Of a stretch of DNA of 32,523 nucleotides, positions 25,445-32,523 are shown in pieces. The stretch is from positions 1 through 32,523 of the forward strand of contig JAOXSG010000154.1 of assembly GCA_025800105.1 (NCBI GenBank). Direction: 5' to 3'. This DNA is from Cohaesibacter sp. (GTDB lineage: Bacteria; Pseudomonadota; Alphaproteobacteria; Rhizobiales; Cohaesibacteraceae). Under the pieces are notes generated by a model that was given only the letters and a program-made list of their open reading frames with translations, searched no databases and had not been told where the DNA came from. The translations under genes and the position numbers were made by a program. The stretch's first letter is position 1; every line of letters starts with the position of its first letter.

Positions 25445-25981
25445 TTATCCGCGCAATTGATCAGCAAGGGAAAACAGCCCCGGATCATCAATATCAATCT
25501 CTTTGAGATGATCCACAGTATTGAGCACATATTCAATATTTGGCCCGGCCTTGCCATGGCCCTGACGCACATAGCGCACCTGTTGATCCAGCGCCAAATG
25601 CCCCGCATATTGCTCATGCTGACTGTCGGCAATATAGGTCACGGCTTCAACCTGCTCGCCCGTTTCCTTGCCAGAGCTATCCAGCAAGGACAAAGGCCCA
25701 TAATGTTCCAGATAGACCGAGGTCACCTGCTCGCGCTCGCGTAGATAATCAATCACCTTGTCACGCTGATCTGCGGCCACCTCAAAGGCAATCCCCATCG
25801 CTGAGCCACCATTTGATAGGCCCAACACCAGACCGGGCTGCTCAGGCGTACCACGATAGACATGAGAATAAATACAAAGCGAGCGATGATAGCCTTCAAG
25901 CCGTGCAGGCATGGACCGCAAAAAGTCAAAGCCCGGATTCCACATCAAAGACCCATAGCCAAAAACCCAAAGATTGCTCAT
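25445..25981 (-). CDS. chaC: ChaC-type gamma-glutamylcyclotransferase
   Basis: Degrades glutathione to 5-oxoproline and Cys-Gly in the cytoplasm. 178 aa, whole domain. The substrate-binding loop is VFGYGSLMWNPGFDF (residues 6-20). The catalytic glutamate of the family is probably that in the YLREREQV segment (about residue 83). Later conserved parts are VEAVTYIAD and AGPNIEYVLNTVDHLKEI. The ATG has AAGGTG at close spacing. It is divergent from the DUF2125 gene and shares with it a short region containing two dyads. The symbol follows family usage. Confidence 0.92.
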   Translation of the reverse strand: MSNLWVFGYGSLMWNPGFDFLRSMPARLEGYHRSLCIYSHVYRGTPEQPGLVLGLSNGGSAMGIAFEVAADQRDKVIDYLREREQVTSVYLEHYGPLSLLDSSGKETGEQVEAVTYIADSQHEQYAGHLALDQQVRYVRQGHGKAGPNIEYVLNTVDHLKEIDIDDPGLFSLADQLRG

Positions 25982-25997
25982 AAAATCACCTTGATCA

Positions 25998-26041
25998 GTA
26001 TCTGGGATACAAACTCATAGATCTGGTAGATTTATGAGTTT
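25998..26041. promoter_or_regulatory. two dyads in the chaC / DUF2125 divergent region
   Basis: A 5-bp dyad, GTATC tgg GATAC (25998-26010), sits next to a perfect 9-bp inverted repeat, aaactcata (26011-26019) and tatgagttt (26033-26041), with a 13-bp centre. On the minus strand a TTGAAA lies just upstream, so the dyad may overlap the chaC promoter. Confidence 0.4.
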
Positions 26042-26106
26042 TCAACCTAACATCCTGTGCTATCAAGAGCCTTATCAATTTGCAACCGATCAAGAGCCGC
26101 ATCTTC

Positions 26107-27177
26107 ATGTCTGAGCAACAAATGACACCAAAGTCTTCCTCACCAGAAACAGATAAAACCTCTGGCAGATCCTCTGCCACACGCTATATCATTTTGCTTG
26201 GCCTTGTTATGCTTGTGCTGGTTGGCTGGTCCGGCTTTTGGCTGGTTAGCAAAAACAAAACCCAAGCGCTGGTTGATAAAGTGCTGGCCAAACAAATTAA
26301 CGGCCAGCCTGTTGCCATTTGCAACGATCAGACATTGGGTGGCTTTCCCTTTCGCCTGACCCTTAATTGCTCATCTTATGAATTGAACGAGCCAAAATCA
26401 GGCTGGCAAATCAAGGGCGATGCTTTGCGCGCTCTGTGGCAAATTTATGCGCCCAATCTGGCATTGATCGAAAGCGACAATCAGCTCACAGCCCGCCATG
26501 CCAGCTCTGGTCTACAAGTGGATATGAAGGCCGGTCTGATTCGTGCCTCTGTCCGGCTGGATGGCAGCTTGAAAATTGGCCGCCTATCGGTCGAAAGTCA
26601 AAATGCCACCTTACAAAGCAACCTGCCGCACTTTGCCCAAAGTCTGGGCAAGCTACAGGCCAAACGGCTGGAAGTGCATGGCCGCCCGGTTCCCGGAGAG
26701 CCGGACAATCTGGACATCGCCCTTGTCACTCAAGATCTGGATAGCATGAGCCTACCGCGCTTTTCCGGCTCCCTTTCCTTCATCATCGAAAAAGGCCTTG
26801 TGCCAGCCATTGTCACGGCCTCTAACCCAACCAAAGCATGGCTGGCGCAGGGCGGCACAGTGCAAAATCTCTATGGCATAATGGAAATTGGCCAAAAAAC
26901 CCTCAAACTCTCCGGCGATCTCTCTTTCACCCAGCAAGGAGAGGCCAATGGCAATCTTGCGCTTAAAATCCTCAATCCAAAACCGGAAGCTGGAAAGGCA
27001 AAACAGGCCTTGAATGCCAAACAAGACGGCCTCAACGGTCCCCTTACTGCTTTGCAATTGATGGGCAAACCAATAAGCGAAGGCGATCTGGTTGGCTCTA
27101 ACATAGAGCTAACCATCCGCAACGGCCAAATCAGCGCCGGCTTCCTGCCTCTGGGCCAATTGCCAAGACTGCGGTAA
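26107..27177 (+). CDS. DUF2125 domain-containing membrane-anchored protein
   Basis: 356 aa. A Ser/Thr-rich cytoplasmic start is followed by one membrane helix (about residues 26-46, IILLGLVMLVLVGWSGFWLV). A long extracytoplasmic domain comes next, with DQTLGGFPFRLTLNCSSYEL (the GGFPFR motif typical of DUF2125), PNLALIESDNQL, and an alternating beta-strand pattern to the end. The length and pattern suit an AsmA-like or lipid-facing beta fold in the periplasm, but that is inference and the family has no established function that I know. The frame is open to a TTG at 26080; ATG 26107 is the first Met and is used here, though its ribosome site is weak. It is convergent with the small lipoprotein gene, 23 bp away. 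Confidence 0.85.
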   Translation: MSEQQMTPKSSSPETDKTSGRSSATRYIILLGLVMLVLVGWSGFWLVSKNKTQALVDKVLAKQINGQPVAICNDQTLGGFPFRLTLNCSSYELNEPKSGWQIKGDALRALWQIYAPNLALIESDNQLTARHASSGLQVDMKAGLIRASVRLDGSLKIGRLSVESQNATLQSNLPHFAQSLGKLQAKRLEVHGRPVPGEPDNLDIALVTQDLDSMSLPRFSGSLSFIIEKGLVPAIVTASNPTKAWLAQGGTVQNLYGIMEIGQKTLKLSGDLSFTQQGEANGNLALKILNPKPEAGKAKQALNAKQDGLNGPLTALQLMGKPISEGDLVGSNIELTIRNGQISAGFLPLGQLPRLR

Positions 27178-27200
27178 ACTCAACAAATTATCTACCAGTT

Positions 27201-27500
27201 TCAATTTGCGATAGTGCAGCGGTATTTAGCCGATGGATATTTCAAAACATAAAGATTGGACATATCTTCGCACGTCTCATAATCGCCTACATATCCAAAA
27301 AAGAGAGCAACCCTCGTCCAACTACCGTCCCAAACACGCTTTTCCAACCACACGTCTTCAGTAGAGCCGATTTGGTTGCCCTTCATTAAGGTTCCAAGCT
27401 TCTCTTCTGGAGTTTGATCCATACAAGAAGATAATATAAGCGTTATCGATAGGATTATTACCGATATTTTCAAGCGTATAATGAGGAATGGCAGTGTCAT
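27201..27500 (-). CDS. small putative lipoprotein, unknown function
   Basis: 99 aa. The first 25 residues are a signal peptide with a lipobox-like end (ITLILSSC), so the mature protein would start at Cys26 with a lipid anchor. The rest has a conserved look: EEKLGTLMKG, a Trp-rich VWLEKRVWDGSWTRVALFFG, then CEDMSNLY and YRCTIAN, with two Cys that could pair. I recall similar small proteins beside tyrosine-biosynthesis genes in alphaproteobacteria, but I cannot confirm it here. The base composition is more AT-rich than the neighbours. No Shine-Dalgarno site is visible; a TAATAT lies 3 nt before the ATG, so either the leader is very short or the start is further in. Confidence 0.65.
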   Translation of the reverse strand: MTLPFLIIRLKISVIILSITLILSSCMDQTPEEKLGTLMKGNQIGSTEDVWLEKRVWDGSWTRVALFFGYVGDYETCEDMSNLYVLKYPSAKYRCTIAN

Positions 27501-27585
27501 AAGATATTATTCGTAATTGCAATAAGACAAATCAATCAAACAATGCAAAATGTTGCAACCGAAAAAGATACTGTCAAACCATCCC

Positions 27586-28542
27586 TCACAACCGGGTCTG
27601 GGATTTTTCTGCTTCACCTTCTGCTTCATTGATATGACGGCCAAAGTCTGGGGCTTCTATTTCTTGGCCAGCATCAATGATAGAGCGGCGAATGGAGCGG
27701 GTGCGTGAGAAAAGCTCGAACAAAGCATCGCCATCGCCCCAGCGAATGGCTCGTTGCAGGGCGGTTAAATCCTCTGTGAAACGCCCCAGCATTTCCAGAG
27801 CCGCTTCCTTGTTATGTAAGAAAACATCGCGCCACATGGTGGGATCGGAAGCGGCAAGGCGGGTAAAGTCGCGAAAACCACCAGCGGAATATTTGATAAC
27901 TTCGGAATTGCGCACCATTTCCAGATCAGAAGCTGTACCAACAATGTTATAGGCAATCAAATGCGGCAAATGCGAGGTGATGGCCAACACCTGATCATGG
28001 TGATTGGCATCCATCAATTCCACATTGGAGCCTAAAATCTCCCAAAAGGCTTGAAGGCGAGAAACGGCATCCCGGTCAACACTGTCCGCTGGCGTTAAAA
28101 TGCACCAACGGCCAATGAACAATTCTGCAAAGCCAGCATCGGGGCCGGAATTTTCAGTTCCGGCAATGGGATGGCCGGGAATGAAATGCACATGATCTGG
28201 CAAATGTGGGGCCATTTGTTTGACAATCGAGCCTTTGACCGATCCAACATCGGTGACAATTGCCCCGTCTTTCAAATGATCCGCAATGGATTTGGCAATC
28301 GCCTCACACACACCAACCGGGGTACAGACAATCACCAGATCAGCCTCGCGCACACAGGCGGTGATATCCTGATGATAGCTATCGCCAAGGCCCAAAGCTT
28401 GCGCCCGTGCCAGCGTGTCAACCGAGCGGGTATGAATGGCAATATGCTCCACCACCCCATGCTGACGCGCCGCCAGCGCAATAGAGGAACCAAGCAGGCC
28501 AATGCCGATCAGGGCCATGCGCGGAAACAAACAGTCAGCCAT
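27586..28542 (-). CDS. tyrC: prephenate/arogenate dehydrogenase
   Basis: Oxidative decarboxylation of prephenate or arogenate with NAD(P)+, the last stage of tyrosine synthesis before or after transamination. 318 aa. The N-terminal Rossmann fold has ALIGIGLLGSSIALAAR (about residues 10-26, GxGLxG) and VIVCTPVG. Catalytic and substrate parts are TDVGSVKGSI, the FIPGHPIAGTENSG segment with the conserved His, and ITSHLPHLIAYN. The C-terminal helical dimerisation domain contains GFRDFTRLAASDPTMWRDVF (about 235-254). There is no fused chorismate mutase or ACT domain, as in the TyrC class of alphaproteobacteria. The start codon lies 2 nt after the hisC stop, with AAGGAAAGAGG inside the end of hisC, so the two are translationally coupled. 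Confidence 0.95.
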   Translation of the reverse strand: MADCLFPRMALIGIGLLGSSIALAARQHGVVEHIAIHTRSVDTLARAQALGLGDSYHQDITACVREADLVIVCTPVGVCEAIAKSIADHLKDGAIVTDVGSVKGSIVKQMAPHLPDHVHFIPGHPIAGTENSGPDAGFAELFIGRWCILTPADSVDRDAVSRLQAFWEILGSNVELMDANHHDQVLAITSHLPHLIAYNIVGTASDLEMVRNSEVIKYSAGGFRDFTRLAASDPTMWRDVFLHNKEAALEMLGRFTEDLTALQRAIRWGDGDALFELFSRTRSIRRSIIDAGQEIEAPDFGRHINEAEGEAEKSQTRL

Positions 28543-28544
28543 GG

Positions 28545-29660
28545 CTAGCCTCTTTCCTTGATAAATCTGTCGAGCAGATCAATGACAATTTCGCAGGCTT
28601 CAGCCGAGCCAATGGTCATGCGCAAACAATTGGGCAAACCATAACTGCCCACCTGCCGCAACACACAGCCATGTTCCAGCAAATATGTGTCCGCATCCTG
28701 CGCTCGCTTGCCATCCTCATCAGGGAAATGGATCAAAATGAAATTGGTCACGCTTGGCGTCACCCGCAAGCCCATCTCTTCAAGGGCTTTGGTGACTTTG
28801 GGCAACCATTCACTGTTATGGGCAACGGCCATTTTGACAAAATCCTGATCGCGCACAGCCGCAGCCCCTGCCGCCAAAGCAGGTCCGTTCATATTGAACG
28901 GCCCACGAATGCGGTTCATGGCATCAATGATCGCCTCTGGCCCATAACCCCAGCCAACGCGCAAACTGGCCAAGCCATACAGCTTGGAATAGGTGCGCGT
29001 CATCACCACATTGTCAGCCGAGCCTGCCAGCTCGATCCCTGCCTGATAATCCTGCGCGATAACATATTCCGCATAAGCGGCATCCAGCACCAACAAGACA
29101 TCAGAGGGCAAGCCATCATGCAGGCGGCGCACCTCGGAAAAAGGCAAATAAGTGCCTGTCGGATTGTTGGGATTGGCAATGAAAACCATTTTGGTGCGCG
29201 CACTTACCCGCTCCAAAATCGCATCCACATCCGTGGTCAAATTCTTCTCCGGTGCCACAATGCATGTTGCCCCTGCCGCTTTGATGGCAATGGGATAGAC
29301 CAAAAAACCATGCTGGCTATAAATGGCCTCATCCCCTTCTGACAAAAACGTATAGGCCAGCAGGCTCAAAATCTCGTCCGAACCGGCACCACAAATAATC
29401 CGCGATGGATGGATGCCATGCACATCGCCAATCGCCTCACGCAAAGCCGTTGCCGAGCCATCGGGATAAAGCTCCAGATGGCCAGCCGCTTGCCGATAGG
29501 CATCAATCGCCTTGGGGCTGGCCCCAAACGGCGTTTCATTGGAGGACAATTTGAAGCTTCGCTCACCGCCAAGCGCGGCGGTTTTCCCCGGCACATAGGC
29601 GGCAATCTGCATGACACCGGCACGAGGTTGCGGGCGGGGCGCACGAACAGATTGCGACAT
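28545..29660 (-). CDS. hisC: histidinol-phosphate / aromatic aminotransferase
   Basis: PLP-dependent class II aminotransferase. 371 aa. The PLP lysine lies in [20 protein letters not shown] (about residues 225-244). Other hallmarks are [37 protein letters not shown] and the C-terminal [10 protein letters not shown]. By family it is HisC, seventh step of histidine synthesis. Its place between chorismate mutase and tyrC, and the two-base gap to tyrC, indicate that it also or mainly transaminates aromatic keto acids (prephenate, phenylpyruvate or hydroxyphenylpyruvate), as reported for HisC-type enzymes in tyrosine clusters. A second hisC elsewhere cannot be excluded. The ATG has GGAGA at 7-nt spacing. 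Confidence 0.94.
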   Translation of the reverse strand: MSQSVRAPRPQPRAGVMQIAAYVPGKTAALGGERSFKLSSNETPFGASPKAIDAYRQAAGHLELYPDGSATALREAIGDVHGIHPSRIICGAGSDEILSLLAYTFLSEGDEAIYSQHGFLVYPIAIKAAGATCIVAPEKNLTTDVDAILERVSARTKMVFIANPNNPTGTYLPFSEVRRLHDGLPSDVLLVLDAAYAEYVIAQDYQAGIELAGSADNVVMTRTYSKLYGLASLRVGWGYGPEAIIDAMNRIRGPFNMNGPALAAGAAAVRDQDFVKMAVAHNSEWLPKVTKALEEMGLRVTPSVTNFILIHFPDEDGKRAQDADTYLLEHGCVLRQVGSYGLPNCLRMTIGSAEACEIVIDLLDRFIKERG

Positions 29661-29764
29661 GACATAGTCTCCTGACGGATTTCAAAAATACGAATGTCCA
29701 GCATCTGAAGGGTTTTAACACCCGCTCCAAATGCCGCAAACAACAGGCTTACATAAAGAAAAGA

Positions 29765-30622
29765 TCAGGCAGAAGGCAAGGAAATTGGCGTCCAATAACC
29801 GCCAACTTCACCATGAATGGTAAAATCAGCCGCCTTTTGCTGGCTCAAGGCTTCGATCTCCACATCCGCCACAGAAAAAGGCAAGGCCACAAGAAAGTCA
29901 GCCGCCTCCCCATCCTGCTCTTTTGCAACAAGAGAGCCACCAATTTTCTCAATCGCTGGAACCGCCAGCGCCGCATTGCCAGCCCCAAGGGCCACAAGAC
30001 GCATATCCGGCACCGTGGTATCCATCAAAGGCATAGACAGCACAAAAGCATCCACATCAACCGGCCGGCCTGTTTGCGCAATCACCGGCAAGCGGGCAAT
30101 CACCTGCACGCCATCCTTGCACAAATCCCGCCACCAAGCGCCCTGCCCCTCTTCATTGGCAACAACACCCAAAACACTGCCCTTGCCAGCACGCACTTTT
30201 TCCTTCACCGCCTCAATATCAGTGCGTTCACTGAAATCCACCGTGAAACCAAAATAAAAGCGCGCCACATCCCGCAAGGCAGAACCGGGCGCAACCACAA
30301 CCTCATAGGGGGCCTGCATATGAGTGAAAGTGGCAATAATTTCGCGCCACAAATGCTCCACCGTGGTGATGGGCAAAATACCGCGATGACGCCCAACAAG
30401 GCGGCGCATCATATCCACCTCACGTCCCGGGCGAAAGGCAGCGCCGGGCTTGTCGGTCCGCTTGACCGCAATCAGCGCTTCAACAATCTCACTGCGTTCA
30501 ATCAATTGCCGATGAATGGTCTCGTCAATCTTGTCAATACGCTGGCGCAATTCATCCAGCGTTGGCGCATCATCCTGCTTTGAAGCAGGGGCAAACTCGC
30601 CTTGGGGTGCATTTCCCGTCAT
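29765..30622 (-). CDS. chorismate mutase (AroQ) with long C-terminal domain
   Basis: Converts chorismate to prephenate, the branch to phenylalanine and tyrosine. 285 aa. The AroQ helical domain occupies about residues 20-105: LDELRQRIDKIDETIHRQLIERSEIVEALIAVK (two motif halves), then RPGREVDMMRRLVGRH and HLWREIIATF, with the Arg/Lys/Glu positions of the active site. The remaining 180 residues are an alpha/beta region with VVVAPGSALRDVARFYFG, GSVLGVVANEEGQGAWW and VDAFVLSMPLM. It resembles a prephenate-dehydratase-like fold, but I do not see the TRF motif or an ACT domain, so dehydratase activity is not supported. The frame is open to a TTG at 30646; ATG 30622 has GGATGG upstream. It is first of the set with hisC and tyrC, 104 bp before hisC. 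Confidence 0.87.
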   Translation of the reverse strand: MTGNAPQGEFAPASKQDDAPTLDELRQRIDKIDETIHRQLIERSEIVEALIAVKRTDKPGAAFRPGREVDMMRRLVGRHRGILPITTVEHLWREIIATFTHMQAPYEVVVAPGSALRDVARFYFGFTVDFSERTDIEAVKEKVRAGKGSVLGVVANEEGQGAWWRDLCKDGVQVIARLPVIAQTGRPVDVDAFVLSMPLMDTTVPDMRLVALGAGNAALAVPAIEKIGGSLVAKEQDGEAADFLVALPFSVADVEIEALSQQKAADFTIHGEVGGYWTPISLPSA

Positions 30623-30704
30623 TCTTAACCATCCATTTTCACGCAAACATCAATCTTGTTGCATCCTTCTTAAAAAAGCCCAAGCTCAAAAGCAAAGAAA
30701 ACAT

Positions 30705-30734
30705 TTGACAGAAAGCGCTTTGCCCCCCTAGCTA
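30705..30734 (+). promoter_or_regulatory. candidate metX promoter
   Basis: A perfect -35 hexamer TTGACA (30705-30710) is followed after 18 nt by TAGCTA (30729-30734), a poor -10. If real it rules out the in-frame ATG at 30734 as start, since that would lie in the promoter. The leader to ATG 30791 would be about 50 nt, too short for most riboswitches. Confidence 0.45.
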
Positions 30735-30790
30735 TGGCTTTCATCAAAATGCCGCCAAGGCAAAATCAGGTCAAAAGCAGGGAAGGCTCT

Positions 30791-32038
30791 ATGACAGACG
30801 GCCCATCCAGCCCCAATGCGCCAGAACAGCAAAACCCGTCCCAGACCGATATCGACCAGGATATCGCCCTGCAACAGGCGCGGATGCCAGCATCAAACAC
30901 AGTAACCTTTGGCAAAGACAATCCCTTGCCATTGGATGCAGGTCTGGATCTGTCCCCTTTCACTCTGGCTTATGAGAGCTATGGCACCCTGAATGACGAC
31001 AAAAGCAATGCCATTTTGATTTGCCATGCCCTAACCGGCGACCAATATGCCAATTCCCCCTCACCAGTCACCCAAAAACCTGGCTGGTGGAAGCGCCTAA
31101 TTGGCCCCGGCAAACCGGTGGATACCGACAAATATTTTGTCATTTGCTCCAATGTGCTGGGCGGCTGCAATGGCTCCACAGGGCCTGCTTCAATCAACCC
31201 GCAAACCAAGCAGGCCTATGGGCTGGAATTGCCCATCATCACCATTCGTGACATGGTGCGCGCCCAAGCCATGCTCATAGAGCATCTGGGCATTGAGCAA
31301 CTCTTTTGCGTTATGGGCGGCTCGATGGGCGGTATGCAGGTCATTCAATGGGCCTCAGCCTATCCAGAGCGCTGCTTTGCAGCCATTCCCATTGCCACAG
31401 GTGCCCGCCATACCTCGCAAAATATCGCGTTTCATGAAGTGGGGCGACAGGCCATCATGGCCGATCCCAACTGGCATGGTGGACGCTATCTGGATCATGA
31501 CACAACCCCGCGCAAAGGGCTGGGTGTGGCGCGCATGGCTGCCCATGTCACCTATATGTCCGAACAAAGCCTGCAAAATAAATTTGGCCGCAATCTGCAA
31601 AATCGCCAATCAAAAACCTTCACCTTTGATGCCGATTTTCAGATCGAGAGTTATTTGCGCCATCAGGGCATGACCTTTGTTGACCGCTTTGATGCCAATT
31701 CCTATCTCTATGTCACACGCGCCATGGATTATTACGATCTGGCCGCCGACCATGACGGGCAATTGGCCAAAGCCTTTATGGGCACGCAAACCCGCTTTTG
31801 CATTGTCGCTTTCAGCACCGACTGGCTCTTCCCACCAGCAGAAGGCCGCCTTGTGGTCCATGCCCTTAATGCAGCTGGGGCCAGCGTCTCCTTTGTCGAG
31901 ATTGACAGCGACAAGGGCCATGATGCCTTTTTGCTGGATGAGCCGGAAATGCTGGATGCCATTGACGGCTTTTTGAAATCAGCCCACAAAGCCAGAGGCC
32001 TGCCAGATCAGAAAGAAGAGCAAGAGGCACACACATGA
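30791..32038 (+). CDS. metX: homoserine O-acetyltransferase
   Basis: Activates homoserine with acetyl-CoA (in some members succinyl-CoA) for methionine synthesis. 415 aa, somewhat long owing to a Gln/Pro-rich N-terminal extension of about 40 residues. The alpha/beta-hydrolase core has [19 protein letters not shown] and [14 protein letters not shown]. The nucleophile Ser is in the elbow [15 protein letters not shown] (about residues 176-190), the acid Asp in FSTDWLFPP, and the His in [13 protein letters not shown]. The GCNGSTGP and elbow patterns are those of true MetX. ATG 30791 has GGGAAGG close upstream and lies downstream of a TTGACA promoter, so it is preferred over ATG 30734. The stop overlaps the metW start by 4 nt (ATGA), indicating coupled translation. 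Confidence 0.94.
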   Translation: MTDGPSSPNAPEQQNPSQTDIDQDIALQQARMPASNTVTFGKDNPLPLDAGLDLSPFTLAYESYGTLNDDKSNAILICHALTGDQYANSPSPVTQKPGWWKRLIGPGKPVDTDKYFVICSNVLGGCNGSTGPASINPQTKQAYGLELPIITIRDMVRAQAMLIEHLGIEQLFCVMGGSMGGMQVIQWASAYPERCFAAIPIATGARHTSQNIAFHEVGRQAIMADPNWHGGRYLDHDTTPRKGLGVARMAAHVTYMSEQSLQNKFGRNLQNRQSKTFTFDADFQIESYLRHQGMTFVDRFDANSYLYVTRAMDYYDLAADHDGQLAKAFMGTQTRFCIVAFSTDWLFPPAEGRLVVHALNAAGASVSFVEIDSDKGHDAFLLDEPEMLDAIDGFLKSAHKARGLPDQKEEQEAHT

Positions 32039-32523
32039 GCCAGCGTTATGACAATACCCGCATTGATCATTTGCTGGTTGCCAAAATGGTTGAGCCCGGC
32101 TCCAAAGTGCTTGATGTCGGCAGTGACGACGGGGCCTTGCTCGATATTTTGTGCCATCAGCGCAACATTAAAGGGCGCGGCATCGAATTGTCGCAAAAAG
32201 GCGTCAACAAATGCGTTGCCCGCGGACTATCTGTCATTCAGGGCGATGCCGACAAGGATTTGATCTATTATCCCGATGACAGTTTTGATTATGTGATTTT
32301 GAGCCAAACCATACAGGCCACCCATAATCCAAAAGCTGTGCTGGAGCACCTCTTGCGCATTGGCCGCAAGGCCATTGTGTCTTTCCCAAATTTTGGCCAT
32401 TGGCGTGTGCGCACGGACCTGTTGTTGCATGGCCGCATGCCGGTCAATGACTATTTGCCCTATAGCTGGTATGACACGCCCAACATTCACTTTTGCACGG
32501 TGCGCGATTTCGTCAATCTCTGT
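32035..32523 (+). CDS. metW: methionine biosynthesis protein MetW (3' truncated by window end)
   Basis: Class I methyltransferase-like protein that acts with MetX; in several proteobacteria MetX needs MetW for activity. 163 codons are visible and the frame is open at the window edge, so the C-terminus (roughly 40-60 residues by family length) is missing. Visible motifs are the start [20 protein letters not shown], motif [16 protein letters not shown] (about residues 25-39), [18 protein letters not shown], then [16 protein letters not shown] and [13 protein letters not shown]. The SQTIQA and FPNFGHW motifs are characteristic of MetW. The ATG overlaps the metX stop in an ATGA arrangement. Confidence 0.95.
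   Translation, partial: MSQRYDNTRIDHLLVAKMVEPGSKVLDVGSDDGALLDILCHQRNIKGRGIELSQKGVNKCVARGLSVIQGDADKDLIYYPDDSFDYVILSQTIQATHNPKAVLEHLLRIGRKAIVSFPNFGHWRVRTDLLLHGRMPVNDYLPYSWYDTPNIHFCTVRDFVNLC

Noticed and set aside
29366..29743. 125-aa minus-strand frame overlapping the hisC start
   Set aside because: It runs through the hisC leader in another frame; hisC has a clear ribosome site and domain.
30623..30790. SAM-II riboswitch before metX
   Set aside because: I looked for the conserved 3' part (a GCTAAAAAGG-like stretch) and the pseudoknot arms and did not find them; the leader from the TTGACA promoter is too short.
1..32523. tRNA, rRNA or tmRNA genes
   Set aside because: I scanned for T-arm GTTCRANNC-type signatures and cloverleaf pairing in the gaps and found none; a proper tRNA search was not possible here.

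Overview
The window looks like a piece of an alphaproteobacterial chromosome, probably Hyphomicrobiales (Rhizobiales)-like, with GC judged by eye at about half. The evidence is the protein families and their order. ubiG | lysC-ptsP-prfA-prmC-DUF4167-clpB, comF-grxC-nitrilase-DUF1178, argJ-mutT next to a parvulin and secA, and chaC | DUF2125 ... tyrC-hisC-chorismate mutase | metX-metW are all arrangements I know from that class. Almost everything is core housekeeping. I see no phage, plasmid, CRISPR, rRNA or tRNA signature.

Layout: 1-2809 holds clpB (minus) with its terminator. 3045-3803 is a MOSC-domain gene on plus, ending in a bidirectional terminator shared with the minus-strand DUF4167 gene. 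4982-10802 is a minus-strand series transcribed lysC, ptsP, prfA, prmC. 10803-11601 is a gene-free divergent region packed with a structured repeat family. 11602-13589 carries ubiG and a secreted PQQ-type sugar dehydrogenase on plus. 13602-16256 is a minus-strand set transcribed comF, grxC, nitrilase, DUF1178, divergent from an NDUFAF5-like methyltransferase. 17309-20465 is minus: a stand-alone Flp pilin, mutT, argJ and a periplasmic PpiC-type isomerase. 20728-25425 is plus: secA and an SLC13-type permease with RCK-C domains. 25445-27177 holds chaC (minus) and a DUF2125 membrane-anchored protein (plus). 27201-30622 is minus: a small putative lipoprotein, then an aromatic amino-acid set transcribed chorismate mutase, hisC, tyrC. 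30791 to the end is metX-metW on plus, with metW cut by the window edge.

Functional themes: translation termination (RF1 and its methylase), protein quality control and export (ClpB, SecA, parvulin), aspartate-family and methionine synthesis (LysC, MetX, MetW), aromatic synthesis (chorismate mutase, TyrC, HisC), arginine (ArgJ), ubiquinone (UbiG), and redox or nucleotide repair (Grx, ChaC, MutT).

The most unusual part is 10935-11597. Four copies of a roughly 105-135 bp element, plus two fragments, lie between lysC and ubiG. Each copy folds into the same three consecutive hairpins followed by a short T-rich stretch. The copies differ at paired positions in a compensatory way: one stem position is C:G, T:A and G:C in three copies. 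This suggests selection on, or propagation through, the folded form. One fragment and one copy form a 20-bp perfect inverted repeat. Another copy ends 4 nt before the ubiG start codon and appears to supply its ribosome-binding sequence. I cannot assign the family to a named repeat class from sequence alone.
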